This document shows positions 29,895 to 40,139 of a stretch of DNA of 64,000 bases, one piece after another. A program made the translations under genes and the position numbers. How positions within the stretch are numbered: position 1 is the first letter of the stretch; each line of letters begins with the position of its first letter. The notes beneath the pieces are model-generated. The model was not told the origin of the DNA and did not search any database. It was given only the letters and a program-made list of their open reading frames with translations. The stretch is from Symbiodinium natans (taxonomy: Eukaryota > Sar > Dinophyceae > Suessiales > Symbiodiniaceae), in contig CAJNDS010001090.1 in the NCBI GenBank assembly GCA_905221605.1, forward strand, positions 487,501-551,500, given 5' to 3'.

Positions 29895-29936
29895 AGTTGC
29901 ATGCAGCAATCGCACCAAGACCCAACCGTCGAGGGC
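29895..29936 (-). CDS. Exon-like island following 30113-30164
   Basis: Acceptor AGCAG|GCCCTC at 29936. Joined to the donor at 30113 in phase it reads GPRRLGLGAIAACNS, then a GT. In another frame it reads ALDGWVLVRLLHATPAV. Gene unknown. Confidence 0.4.
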
Positions 29937-30112
29937 CTGCTTAGGGGTTCGAGGGCACAAGTGGGGTAACTCTCCAACCATATCCCTGAACCCTAAACCC
30001 TATGAGCCTTCAAGTAGCACCCCAAGCCCTAAACCCTAAACCCTAAGCCCCATGAGCCTTCATGTAGCACCCCAAACCCTCGAAGCCCTTAAGCGCGCAG
30101 ATTGGCTTTAGC

Positions 30113-30164
30113 CAGGACGCCGATTCAGTGCCTCCAGATCCACGCGGGTTCCGAAAACATCCGC
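30113..30164 (-). CDS. Exon-like island ADVFGTRVDLEALNRRP
   Basis: 52 bases. Acceptor GTTCAG|GCG, donor CCTG|GCTAAAG (GC). CCCTAAA-type repeats lie on the low side and GGGTTTAGGG on the high side, the arrangement seen for RecQ exons. Not recognised. Confidence 0.55.
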
Positions 30165-31030
30165 CTGAACACGGGTTTAGGGTTTGTATAGGGTTTATAG
30201 GGTTAATAGAAGGTACATAGGCCGGCTGTGATTACGAAGCCCCTTTACAGGAGTCTTAGGTGACTTTTTATATATAGACTTTGGCATAAGACACCAAATT
30301 TACAAGGAACCATACATTCCACATTACACCTGAAACCTTAGTTGACATAATTCTAGCCCTACACTCACTCGGCCCCGGACCCTGAGAAAAAAAAACGAAG
30401 CTTAAGCAATAAACGCCAACTAAACCCTGAACGCGGAAATTCAGCCGAAACCATGATTTGTAGGCTTTATAGGGTTTATGTGGGGTTTATAGGGTTTGTA
30501 GGGTTTATAGGGTTTATAGGGGGGGCGTTAGAGGTATCAGCCCTCTCAACTCTGACTCCTAAAACCTCGAACGCTATGAGCCCTATGCCCAAGAAAAGGT
30601 TCACTCCTGATCCCCTGAGCCAGAGCAAGTAAGGGGAAGGAGGGTTTGGCCTGAACCCTGTAAACCCTAAACCCTAAACCCTAAACCCCAAACCCCAAAC
30701 CCTAAACCCTAGTCTGCCTGTGACTCCCAAACCCTACAAGACAGTATGTTTTCATCCCCCAAATGGGTACTTCCCAAAATAGGGGTACACCTCATATACC
30801 CCCAAAAGGGTACGTACCCCGGAAACCCCAAAGAACGGGTCTCTGGATGAACCTACAGCTTGACGGGACGCCTTCGAGCTTGGGGTTTAGGGTTTAGGTT
30901 TAGGATTTAGGGTTTGAGGTTATATAGGGTTTAGGGTGTAAGGTTTAGGAGAGGCTCTTACTTGAAACGCGAACCCCCGCAAACAGTGAGGTCCGGGGCA
31001 ACAGATGCAACACCTCACCTGAGATCTCAC

Positions 31031-31068
31031 CTCTCGATTTGGTGTTCCTCTCGAACAATGTGGAAGGC
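31031..31068 (-). CDS. Exon-like island AFHIVREEHQIE
   Basis: 38 bases. Acceptor GTGCAG|GCC, donor GAG|GTGAGA (good GT site). Telomeric units flank the acceptor side. The opposite strand is also open. Confidence 0.5.
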
Positions 31069-31239
31069 CTGCACCCTAAACCCTAAACCATAAACAGTTA
31101 TTAACCCCCTGAACCCCAAACCCGAAACTCTAAACCCGACCCCCAAGCACTAGCTAAAGCGTCATATGTGGGCTGCTGTTGAGGAACTTTATATAAGATA
31201 CCATAGTGGCGAGGATATATCACCTGCTCTGAAAATAAT

Positions 31240-31436
31240 TATGTACATACCCCGTAGCTTGGGATACGGAATCCGCATTCTGGACTCTTGAATTTAACTT
31301 CCCTAACCGCAGCAAAGCAATCCCTGTAGTCCTGAACCCAAACCCCAAACCCTAAACAACCCCAAAAAGGCTTCACCAAGCGGCCCAGCTCTGACAACTG
31401 CGGAGCCACCCGATCTGCTCCTGTGCCCACTACCCT
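31240..31436 (-). CDS. Two exon-like segments
   Basis: 31363-31436: after GTTGTAG|G reads VVGTGADRVAPQLSELGRLV and ends TTTTTGGG|GTTGTTTAGGG. 31265-31335: after GTTCAG|G reads DYRDCFAAVREVKFKSPECG. The stretch between is telomeric variant, so they look like neighbouring exons of one gene. Not recognised. Confidence 0.5.
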
Positions 31437-32035
31437 ACAACCTGGGAATCAAGTAGGGTGTAGGGTTCAGGGTTTAAGGTTTTTGGGGGGCCTGCAGCGC
31501 CACTCACAGCCTATGGGCTCTAGATGGATGTCATCACCAAAGGCGATTTTGGGTTTAAAGGGGCTTATGAGGTTTAGGGGTTCGGTTTTGGCGGTTTAGG
31601 GCAGGGTTTGGGGTGAACCTAAACACGACTAAGCACAGGGACTACCGGCCTACTCGGCGTCCTTGGTAGTTCTCGCGCCTGCAGTCCCCACTCACCATGG
31701 TTACCAGACCTAAACCCTAAACCCTAAACCCGAAACCCTAAACCCTAAACCCTAAACCCTACAAGTCCGAACCCTAGGCCCTCAAGACGACATAAGAAAG
31801 AGCTTAGGCCACCCAGAGCTGCGCTTGCTGGCCGACGGGGATGAAACCACGAAGGGCAGCCCAAGCCTAAACCCTAAACCCTAAACCCTAAACCCTAAAC
31901 CCTAAACCTTTTCTGAACCCAAGAACCCTAAACCCTAAGCCCTTCAACCCTAAGACCTGCGACTCCAAGCTCCTCAACCCTTCGACTTTGCAAATCCCAA
32001 ATCCCCCAAAAACCCCTTACACTTCTTAGGAGAAA

Positions 32036-32140
32036 GGATTAGGGGGACCCTTGGGGATATAGACCCTCTGAATAAGGTCCCTGTTTAAGAGAGCCAGAAG
32101 AGGGTTCAGAAGGGTTCCCTTTGAAGGGTCCCCCTAATCC
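32036..32140. mobile_element. Foldback element with perfect 17-bp ends
   Basis: GGATTAGGGGGACCCTT (32036-32052) and its exact complement (32124-32140). The inner part has GAACCC/GGGTTC-like partial complementarity. No telomeric units inside. Confidence 0.85.
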
Positions 32141-32509
32141 CACCCAGGACTTCTGGATCTTCTATGTTTGAGAATGAAAGATCAAGAGAATGGTGATATC
32201 GTTTTTTTTCAGAAACGCTCGTATTGTACTGCAAGAAACAGTAGGATTCAATCAATACAAAAGCAGTCAAGCATTACCCTGACACCCGGAAACCCTTCTC
32301 GAGTCCTGCCCCCACAAGCCTAAGACCTCAACGGACCTGTGTCCCGAAATAGGGGATGCGAAGTATGAGCCCTTAATTTGGGTCCCTTGTTACATAACCC
32401 TTATGTGTATACACATTTTTACACACATATAACTATAAAAGTAAATACAAATAGAAACATAAACATTTTTGTCTTACTTCGAACATCCCCACCCTCTCTT
32501 GGTAGAGAT

Positions 32510-32750
32510 ACTCTGGGGTTGGGCACTCCAGCAACACTCTGGGGCTGGGCACTCTGGGGACAATCTGGGGTTGTGCACTCGAGGGAGACTCTGGGGTTGG
32601 GCACTCCAGATAGACTCTGGAGCTGGGCACTCCGAGGACTCCAGGGAGACTCTGGGGTTGGGCATGTGGGGTTCTCTGGAGTTGGGCACTCCAGGGACAC
32701 TCTAGAGTTGGGCACTCCAGGGACACCTTGGGGTTGGGCGCTCCAGGGAT
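32510..32750. repeat. 26-bp minisatellite, about 9 copies
   Basis: Unit approximates ACTCTGGGGTTGGGCACTCC plus AGGGAC. The minus strand is open through it (VSLECPTPE-type repeats), likely fortuitous. An AT-rich array follows. Confidence 0.85.
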
Positions 32751-32845
32751 GAGCAAGGAGTAGACTGGGCGAGGAGAAGAGTTCCGGGTGAGGAGAAGAG
32801 TTGAGTTTAAAATCTAACAACCCCACACCGAGGGTGGGGAATAAA

Positions 32846-33005
32846 AATAAATATAAAGAAATATAAAAAATGTAAATACATATAAATAAATAAAAATGAA
32901 TTTGAATAAATATAAATAAATATAAACAAATATACATAAATATAAATGAATATAAATGAATATGAATAAATATAAATGAATATAAATGAATGTAAATACA
33001 GATAT
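32846..33005. repeat. AT-rich 6/12-mer array (ATAAATATAAAT/GA)
   Basis: Units of TATAAATGAA, TATAAATAAA and similar run for about 160 bases and abut the 26-bp minisatellite. It ends in TATATCTATATATACACAT. Confidence 0.85.
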
Positions 33006-33938
33006 ATCTATATATACACATATAAGTAAGGGCCCATACTTCGGATCCAAAAAACGAGAGTAAGGGACCACACTAAGAGCCCATGGCTCTAACCTTAGAT
33101 AAAAGAGGCCCTGGCCCTAAACCCTGAACCCTGAACCCTGAACCCTGAACCCTAAACCCTAAACCCTAAACCCTAAACCCTAAACCCTAAACCCTGAACC
33201 CTAAACCCTAAACCCTAAACCCTAAGCCAGGCTGAGTTCCCTCCTCCAGGTTCGTGCGCAAGCCTCGGGGCGGCCAAACGCTGGTCTCAGGGCTTAGGGG
33301 TTTTAGGTTTTAGGGTTTAGGGTTTAGGGTTTAGGGTTTAGGGTTGGCTTAGGGGGTTTTTAGGGTTTGAGGAATTAGGGTCTTTTTTTATAGGGAAAAA
33401 GGTTTTTAGGGTCTTAGGGGTTTTTAGGGAGCTTTAGGGTTTGGGGATTTAGGGGGTTGTAGGGAAAAAGCGCTTTTTTGACTTTAGGGTTTTAGGGTTT
33501 CGGAGGTTTGGGTTTGCCGGGTTTTGCACTGAACGTTGCCAAAGCCGTCTTGGAAAGACCAAAGGAGACCCTAGAGGGCAAAGGCGTACCGCTTCTGGGT
33601 CCCCAAATCCCATTTTAGGGCCCTAAACCCGAAACCCTGTGGGTTTAGGGTTTAGGGTTTAGGGTTTAGGGTTTAGGGTTTAGGGTTTAGAGTTAGAGTT
33701 TGGGGTTTAGGGGTCAGGGTTGTTGCAACTGATGTTGTAGCTAGGCCCAGGTCCACTTGAGGTCCCAAGGCCCCCCCCCACTCATCGCCCACAGTAAGGC
33801 TCCGAAAGCCCCGAAAGCCCTAAAGCCCTCAAGCCCCTAGGGTAACCCTAAACCCTAAACCCTAAACCCTAAAACATAAACCCTAAACCCTAAACACTAA
33901 ACCCTAAACCCTAAACCCTAAACCCCGAAACCCTGAAC

Positions 33939-33993
33939 CCTGATCAAGTGCCCTGAGGACCGGTCGGATGGGCGGAACCAGCGTCGCTGCCAT
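33939..33993 (-). CDS. Possible first exon MAATLVPPIRPVLRALDQ
   Basis: ATG at 33991-33993 on the minus strand, 18 codons, then CAG|G GTTCAGGG as donor region. It could equally be internal, since AAG|ACG lies just above. Flanked by CCCTAAA on the low side. Confidence 0.4.
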
Positions 33994-34861
33994 GGGTGCG
34001 CGTCTTCTAGGGTTTTAGGGTTTAGGGTTTCGAGGCTTTAGGGTTTGGGGGTTTAGGGGGTTTAGGGGGTTTACGGGTTTTGGGCTTGGGGTGCGGGATT
34101 TCCAGGGTGGGGCTTGTGGGTTTAGGGTTTAGGGGTTTGGGGCTTGAGCTTAGGGGTTTGTCGGGGTTCAGGGTTGAGGGCTGACTTTGCAGTCTCTTGT
34201 GTAATTACTCATAGCTGAAAAAGTCGGAAAGCTAAGTGGAGTATACCTAGGGTTCTTGTATGGCAAACATACTACTTCAGGTAGGTACACCTTTCCTTGA
34301 AGTATAGTACCCTGGAGCCTTCAAGCATACAATTTCTGCAGGGTGCACAAAGAGTCAATGAAGGGTTTACTAGGAGTTTATTTCATGGTCTAAGGTTTAG
34401 GGCCTGGGGTTTAGGGTTTGAGGGTTCCCTCGGCCCTGAGCGCTACACCCGCTGTAGTTGCACAATGGAAACATGCCTTTAGTTTCACCTGGGCGCTTAG
34501 GTGTTGAGTGTAGGTTGCATGCCCTTTTGCGTTTAAAGGAGGATGCTTGTTGTAGGGCTTACAGTTTTGGGTCTAGGGTCTAAGGTCTAGGGTTTAGGGT
34601 TTCCAGGCTGTTTAGGGTTTAGGGGACTTAGCTTAACGCGCCTGCATACAGCTGAGAGGCCGCGGTCACAAACTGCGAGCAACATGAAACTCATCAAACT
34701 GCCACTCGGGTATAAGGTTTGGGGTGTAGGGTATAAGGTTTGGGGTCTAGGATATAGGGCTCAGCATCAGCAAACGGAAGGGTGTTGCTTCGTTGTGCGT
34801 TGATGCAGTCCGGCAGTGAGACGCTCTCCCAGGCTTGTCAGCTTGGCTCAAGCAGTAACAC

Positions 34862-35095
34862 TGGAAACGGCCAGGCCGACACTTTCCGAATTTGCAGGCT
34901 CATTTCGAGTTACAACACCGGCGGCTGATCTCAGCCGCCCGTCAGTCACAGATACTCACAAAGGAACAGGCTCAAAGGGAAGAGGCTCACTTGAGAAACT
35001 GGGGGAACCACGCCATGAGCTTGAGACATGCGCATCCGATCGTCCGTGAACACAAGGCCCGACCTGCATGGGCTGTCAAACACCTGAAAAAGGCC
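34862..35095 (+). CDS. Plus-strand helical, basic open frame behind a splice-leader-like motif
   Basis: Open plus frame WKRPGRHFPNLQAHFELQHR continuing QSQILTKEQAQREEAHLRNW to HLKKAM, ending at telomeric repeat. It is rich in Gln, Arg and His and looks alpha-helical. Immediately before it, 34844-34858 is TCAGCTTGGCTCAAG, 12 of 15 matches to the 3' end of the dinoflagellate spliced leader. If that is a relic, this is a retroposed processed message. Overlapping plus frame 34816-35049 is an alternative. Confidence 0.4.
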
Positions 35096-35178
35096 ATGTA
35101 TAGGGTTTAGGGTTTAGGGTTTAGTTGGGGGGATTCTAAGGCCTAATAATAGCTCACGCTGGGATCCCTTTCGTGCCT

Positions 35179-35460
35179 TCAACTTGAGTAACCAGGGTCC
35201 TTACAAGCCGTGCGGTGCTCGCTGTCGCTGACTTTGCAGGAGCACTCTCCGGCCCCAGCAGTGCCTGACCAGTCATGGGTGCCATAGGTCTCTTGGAGGC
35301 CTTCTCCTTTGTCGCAGGCGGTGGCGCATGAGGCGTAGTCCGTGACATTCCCAGCCCCGCCCTTGCTGTAGGAGGCACACGCGACAGCGGCCTCCTCTCC
35401 GCAACCCATGAGAAGTGCCACCACTGCCAGCAGACCTCCGGAAAGAGCAAGGCGCAACAT
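35179..35460 (-). CDS. Small secreted Cys-rich protein (93 aa), intronless
   Basis: ATG at 35458-35460 chosen because it starts a textbook signal peptide: MLRLALSGGLLAVVALLMG, followed by CGEEAAVACASYSKGGAG. The mature part has seven cysteines (ASCATACDKG, GECSCKV, TACKDPG), consistent with a disulfide-rich exported protein. Stop TGA at 35179. An in-frame upstream extension exists (to 35574) but would bury the signal peptide. No telomeric repeats in or within 100 bases of it, and no introns, unlike its neighbours. Family unknown; no toxin similarity is claimed. Confidence 0.65.
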   Translation of the reverse strand: MLRLALSGGLLAVVALLMGCGEEAAVACASYSKGGAGNVTDYASCATACDKGEGLQETYGTHDWSGTAGAGECSCKVSDSEHRTACKDPGYSS

Positions 35461-35600
35461 GTTGAAGAGGGAAGGTAAGATCGAGACGATCGCCTTGCAC
35501 TCTAGGAAGCAGCTGTTAAACTCTGAGCCAGCTCGGGGCGACGCGGATAGTTTGTCCCAGCCGGGTGAGAACAAACAAACTCAACCCCCAAACCCTAAAA

Positions 35601-35687
35601 CTCGGGATGTCCCCCCCCTTATACTATCAGTCCTTCATAGGGATTTTGGTACCCCCTATTCTAATCCCTAAAGGGCGAACATCCCAA
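35601..35687. mobile_element. Foldback element, family 2
   Basis: Left CTCGGGATGTCCCCCCCCTT, right GGGCGAACATCCCAA, middle GGGATTTTGGTACCCCC. One of three copies in 820 bases. Confidence 0.8.
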
Positions 35688-35822
35688 AGACAGAAACCCT
35701 AAACCGAGTAGGTAGAAGCAAGCTTCAAAGGTCAGGTTCAGGAAAGAGAGTCAGTGCTTCAGGAAAGCAGGCGGTGCTGTAGGATGTCAGGATGCTTCTA
35801 CCTACGTGGCTTAGGGCTGATT

Positions 35823-35904
35823 TTGGGACGTTCCCCCATATAATACTGGCAGCTCCTTGGTAGGGATTCTATAGTACCCCCTCTTATAAGGGGGAGCGTC
35901 CCAA
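35823..35904. mobile_element. Foldback element, family 2
   Basis: Left TTGGGACGTTCCCCCATATA, right TATAAGGGGGAGCGTCCCAA. The paired changes (ACG/CGT) keep the ends complementary, suggesting either a subfamily or selection on pairing. Confidence 0.85.
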
Positions 35905-36225
35905 GGCAAATTTTTCTGCATGAACTGGGACTTAGGGGGTTTAGGGTTCGGGGTTTGTACCTATAGGGGGGGGGGGGGGGTTCAGTTTGGGATAGATAGA
36001 TGTCCTGCGACTACGGCCATAGCATGCAAGCGGCCATCCGGCGCATGGTCTTGGGAGACGTAACGTCGGGAACTCAAAACCAAATCACCAAAGCTAAGCC
36101 TAAGGCCCCAAGGACTCTTAACTTAAAGGTTTTTTGGGCTTACAAGGAAACCGAACCCCAGTAAAAAAAACGGAGCATGGGTACCAACAAGGCTGTTAGC
36201 TGAAAGGGTCTTGAGGGGGGGATAC

Positions 36226-36418
36226 GTGGGATGTTCCCGCTTATACTAACAGGTCTTTAAGAGGGATTGTAATTGGGGGGGGGGGGGGGGGTACTATAAT
36301 TAATCCCTATGAGGGACTACCCTAAACCCTAAACCCTAAACCCTAAACCCTAAACCCTAAACCCTAAACCCTAAACCCTAAACCCTAAACCCTGTTAGTA
36401 TAAGGGGGAACATCCCAA
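36226..36418. mobile_element. Family 2 element with telomeric array in its loop
   Basis: Left GTGGGATGTTCCCGCTTATA, right TATAAGGGGGAACATCCCAA. Inside are a G18 run (36275-36292) and 11 CCCTAAA units (36310-36393), doubling its length relative to the 82-105 base copies. Confidence 0.85.
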
Positions 36419-36645
36419 GGCACACGTTTCGCACCAGGGGTTTACGAAGATGAGGTGTGCCGATGCTCTCAGGGAAAAAAGATTTGCAGCGAGCCATGAT
36501 GCTAGGAGAATAGCCATAAACCCTGACCCTAAACCCTAAACCCTAAACCCCAAACCCCAACTCCCAAACCCTAAACCCTAAACCCTAAGCCGCCCTAAGC
36601 CCAGAGCAACGGCTGTCGCGGTCTCTTTGTGGAGTGTGCACTCAC

Positions 36646-36689
36646 GCGCTGATGTCTGGCGTATGAAAACCATGCGCTTGGATCGCGGC
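36646..36689 (-). CDS. Exon-like island AAIQAHGFHTPDIS
   Basis: 44 bases. Acceptor CTTGAAG|GCC; donor AGCGC|GTGAGTGC, the best GT donor in the window. Telomeric units lie on both sides. Gene unknown. Confidence 0.55.
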
Positions 36690-38221
36690 CTTCAAGCTCC
36701 GTCGCCAGGGAAACAAATACGGCTTAGGGTTTACGGCGCTTAGGGTTTAGGGCTTAGGCTTTAGGGTTTCGGGTTTATGCTCCAAGGCCAGACGCTTCTT
36801 TCTTCAAGGTTTGAAACTACCCGAAACACTCTACTTGAGACGCCGATTTAAGCCCTGCTCCAGCGCAACCAAAAGCCGACAATTCTAGAACATATAACGC
36901 CCCAGGACACACTCCCCCTTGACCTCAAAAATCCCATAACTTCCGTAAACCCTGCCTACGACCCCCAGAACCTTCAGCTTTGGGGTTTAGGGTGGGGGTT
37001 TAGGGTTTAAGGCTATTCTGATCTCTTGGCCCCTACATGTTTCGAAGACATCCCAAAACTTTTCACGCTTTGGGCTTTCGCCCCGAGGAATTCCTTATCA
37101 CTGGAGCTCCCAGACTGCAGGCCCTTTGGGTTCTACGATACTAAGGGGTGCCCGAATATGGGGTTTAGGGGTTAGGGTGTAGGGTGTAGTGTGTAGGGTT
37201 TAGGGTTTCCGAAAATAGGTGCCGGGTCCCTTCAAGGGGGATTCTATTCTACTTGGGGTATAAAAGCCCCCTATTTTGGGGGCGGGGAGGGGGGGGGGGG
37301 GAAGTTTTTTTTTTTTTTTTTGGGGGGGGGGGTCTCTGCAGGCCCAAAGGCCTCTGAACAGCCCCGAAAAGGCTCAGAAAATTCCTTCAACCCAAAAAGC
37401 CTTGAGCCGTAACCACCCAGTAGCTCCAGGGTGCTTACTTAAGTCCCGAAGCCCTAGAGCTCTAAACCCAAAAACCCGAAACCCTACAACCCTAAAACGT
37501 AAAAACCCCAAACCGAACAAACCCTCAACCCCAAACCCTAAACAGCCCCGAAAAGCCCTTCGGGTCCAGGAGCTTCTTTAAAACTGGTCCGCAAGCCTGG
37601 CACAGAACGATCTGCGCGAGAAGTGGGCCGGCTTAGGGTTTAGGGCTTCGGGTTAAGGGGCAGGGGTTGAGGCTTTAGGGTTTAGGTGCAGGTTTGCGGG
37701 TCGTAACAAGCTGGTGCTTAAGGTTTTTTTTAATGTTACCGGAGGGTTTAGGGATAATTATAGGTAAAACAAAGTAGCGAAGCCGTTCTTCGACCTACCC
37801 CTGAAGCCCTAAGCCCTAAGCCCTAAACCCTAAACCCTAAACCCTAAACCCTAAACCCTAAACCCTAAACCCTACCTCTGACCCAGGTGAGCTTAAGGTT
37901 TAGACAGCAACCAGAGCTGCGGTATCGGGTTTAGGGTGTAGGGTTTGCGTTGATTTAAAAAATACAGAGGGGTTATAGGGAGGATGCTATTGGCAATTAA
38001 CTATGTGAGGCAGGGCTTTTTCGTGGTCGTGTCCCCAAAAGGACTTTCCAAAATGTACAAGGAGCGCTTCTCACAGACACCAAAACCTGCATATAAACCT
38101 GAATGTAAACCCGAAACCCTAGAACCCTAAACCCTGGAACCCGAAACCCTAAACCCCAAACCCCATCTAAACTCCTGCAGTAACCCTAAACCCTAAACCC
38201 TAAACACCAAAGCCTAACCCT
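36690..38221. other. Repeats with homopolymer block; weak exons
   Basis: 37130-37280 is an inverted-repeat element (TTTCCGAAAATAGG, TTGGGGTATAAAAG) with telomeric units inside. 37286-37331 carries G and T17-G11 runs. Minus island 37580-37632 reads PLLAQIVLCQACGPVL. Telomeric blocks 37800-37872 and 38165-38205. Confidence 0.45.
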
Positions 38222-38281
38222 GCGTCACGGATCAGCTGTGCTTCGAGCTCCAGCGGAAGAAGACAGGCCCCGGTCGCAGCC
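38222..38281 (-). CDS. Exon-like island LLPLELEAQLIRDAG
   Basis: Acceptor GCATCAG|GGC; reads AATGACLLPLELEAQLIRDA then runs into CCCTAAA-side repeats. High-side flank is TTTAGGG. Not recognised. Confidence 0.5.
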
Positions 38282-38503
38282 CTGATGCGGCTTCTGGGCT
38301 CTTTTAGGGCTTAGGGTTTAGGGTTTAGGGTTTAGGGTTTGGGGTTTGGGGTTTGGGGTTTAGGGTTTAGGGGTTTTCAAGTTTCAGGCTTTGGAGGTGC
38401 AGGGCTCTAGGGCTTCCAGGGTTCAACGGCATGTTTTGGGGGGGTCTTAAGAGGTGCTGGGCGTAGTTTTGGGCTTCTTCTTAGGGTGAGACGGCCTTAC
38501 TAA

Positions 38504-38568
38504 TTTGCTTAAGAACCCCCAAACAAATTCAAAATATTCTTCCTTATTAGGGGGGGTTCTTAAGCAAA
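38504..38568. mobile_element. Short foldback, perfect 17-bp ends
   Basis: TTTGCTTAAGAACCCCC (38504-38520) and its exact complement (38552-38568), with a 31-base AT-rich loop. Confidence 0.85.
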
Positions 38569-38718
38569 GAGTAGGGGCTGGAAGCCCTAAACACGAATCC
38601 CCAAGCCATTCAGGCTTTCGGGGTCGAGGGCGCCCCGGAACCCCATAACCCCTAAACCCTTGGGCCCTAAACCCTAAACCCTAAACCCTAAACCCTAAAC
38701 CCTAAACCCTACTTGCCC

Positions 38719-38833
38719 TACTTGGAGGGAGGTTCATGGCACTTATTATAACTGTACTTATAACCATATTAGGGCACTTGAGGGTTGTAAGTACAGTTAT
38801 AATTGGTTAATAAGTACCACGAACCGCCAAGTA
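38719..38833. mobile_element. Foldback element, family 1
   Basis: TACTTGGAGGGAGGTTCATGG at left, CACGAACCGCCAAGTA at right, inner AACTGTACTTATAACCATAT and GTACAGTTATAATTGGTTAA. The left end has a 4-base duplication (GGAG). Confidence 0.85.
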
Positions 38834-39511
38834 AACCCCAAGGGTTCAGGGTTTCGGACTTGTGGCATTTGGGCATTTTCCCAAAATAGGGGGTATTTTT
38901 TAGGTGGGGGGTGGGGGCGGGGGTGGGGGGGGGGGGGGGGGGGGGTGGGGGGGCGTGTGGGGGAGGGGGGAATGCCCCCTCCCCCGGCTCCCTGCCCCTA
39001 AACCCGAAACCCTAGCGTCCCTAAACATCATAGGCCTTGAGCCTAACAAAATCCCTGAACCTTGAACACCTACAGCCTTATACACCAAACCTTGCACCCT
39101 AAAAGTGACCAAACCCTAGACCCTGAAAACCAAAAAGCCCCAAACACCCCAAACCCCTAAACCCCTCAACCCAAAAACCCCAAAACCCCGAAACCCCAAT
39201 ACCCTAGAACCCCAAGACTCCAAAACCCCAAAACCCCAAAAACCACTAAACCCCTAAACTCCTAAACCCCTAAACCTTATGCCTAAGCCTGCAACCCTAA
39301 ACGCCTTGGCCCTAAATCCTAAACATTAAGCCCTAGGCCCCTTGGCCCTAAACCCCTAAACCCTAAACCCTAAACCCCTTGGCCCTAAACCCTAAACCCT
39401 AAACCCTAAACCCTAAACCCTAAACCCTAAACCCTAAACCCTAAACCCTAAACCCTAAACCCTAAACCCTAAACCCTAAACCCTAAACCCTAAACCCTAA
39501 ACCCTAAACCC

Positions 39512-39600
39512 TGCACTGTTGTCCCACATCCTCGGACGGCAGCATGCAGCGCCGAAGTGCCGCAGCCTGGGCCCAAGTCGCAAAAGCTCCGAGGCACAAG
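39512..39600 (-). CDS. Exon with methyltransferase-like glycine motif
   Basis: Minus island between long telomeric arrays reading FCDLGPGCGTSALHAAVRGC then GTTVQ. DLGPGCGTSA resembles SAM-binding motif I (DxGxGxG) of class I methyltransferases, with the following helix and a GC-V strand as in that fold. The acceptor is likely CTCGGAG|C or further upstream; the donor is at GTGCAG|GGTTTAGGG. No neighbouring exon supports it, so it remains a motif-level call. Confidence 0.45.
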
Positions 39601-40139
39601 GGCTCCCGCGGTGTAGGGTTTAGGGTTTAGGGTTTAGGGTTTAGGGTTTAGGGTTTAGGGTTTAGGGTTTGGGGTTTGGGGTTTAGGGTTTGGGGTTCAG
39701 GGTTTAGGGTTTGAGGTTTAGGGTTTGGGGTTCGGAGTTTGGGGTTTAGGTTCTAGGGCTGAGGGTTTAGCATGCTGCTTGAAGGTTCAGGCGGCAACTG
39801 TGCAACTGTCCTACTTACAGCCCCAGTTAACAATCAATGCGCCATCAAAAGCAAGGTTTAGTGACGTTTTAGGGGGCGCGCAGCGTCTTTTACATTCTGA
39901 TTTTGAGGGCTTTCGTAGTGCTCTGAGGGCAGCCCATACGAATTCTGCCAGGGGTGTCAGTCAGAGCCTAAACCCTAAACCCTAGACCCAAACCCTAAAC
40001 CCTAAACCCTAAACCCTCAACCCTCAACCCCACCTTTTTGAGCAAGACGGCGTGCAGGGTGTAGGGCTCAGGGAATCGGGGTTCAGAGGCTGCCCATCCT
40101 CTCCTTCACAACCCCCCTTAGAGGTTTAGGATTTAGGGT

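Larger units (their letters stand above)
31437..33938. other. Mostly repeats, with weak exon candidates
   Basis: Outside the entries above: minus islands 31645-31680 (ARELPRTPSRP), 31805-31860 and 33240-33290 (RLAAPRLAHEPGGGNS); a plus island 33530-33600 (LNVAKAVLERPKETLEGKG); telomeric blocks 31865-31940, 33110-33232, 33300-33480, 33640-33710 and 33845-33945. None is placed in a gene. Confidence 0.4.

Noticed and set aside
32419-33071. 200-codon minus frame with tyrosine/isoleucine-rich part
   Set aside because: It is a 26-bp minisatellite followed by an AT-rich array; periodicity of the DNA, not protein constraint, explains it.
38900-39112. ORF with a poly-Pro tail
   Set aside because: A G-run translated on the minus strand plus telomeric variants.
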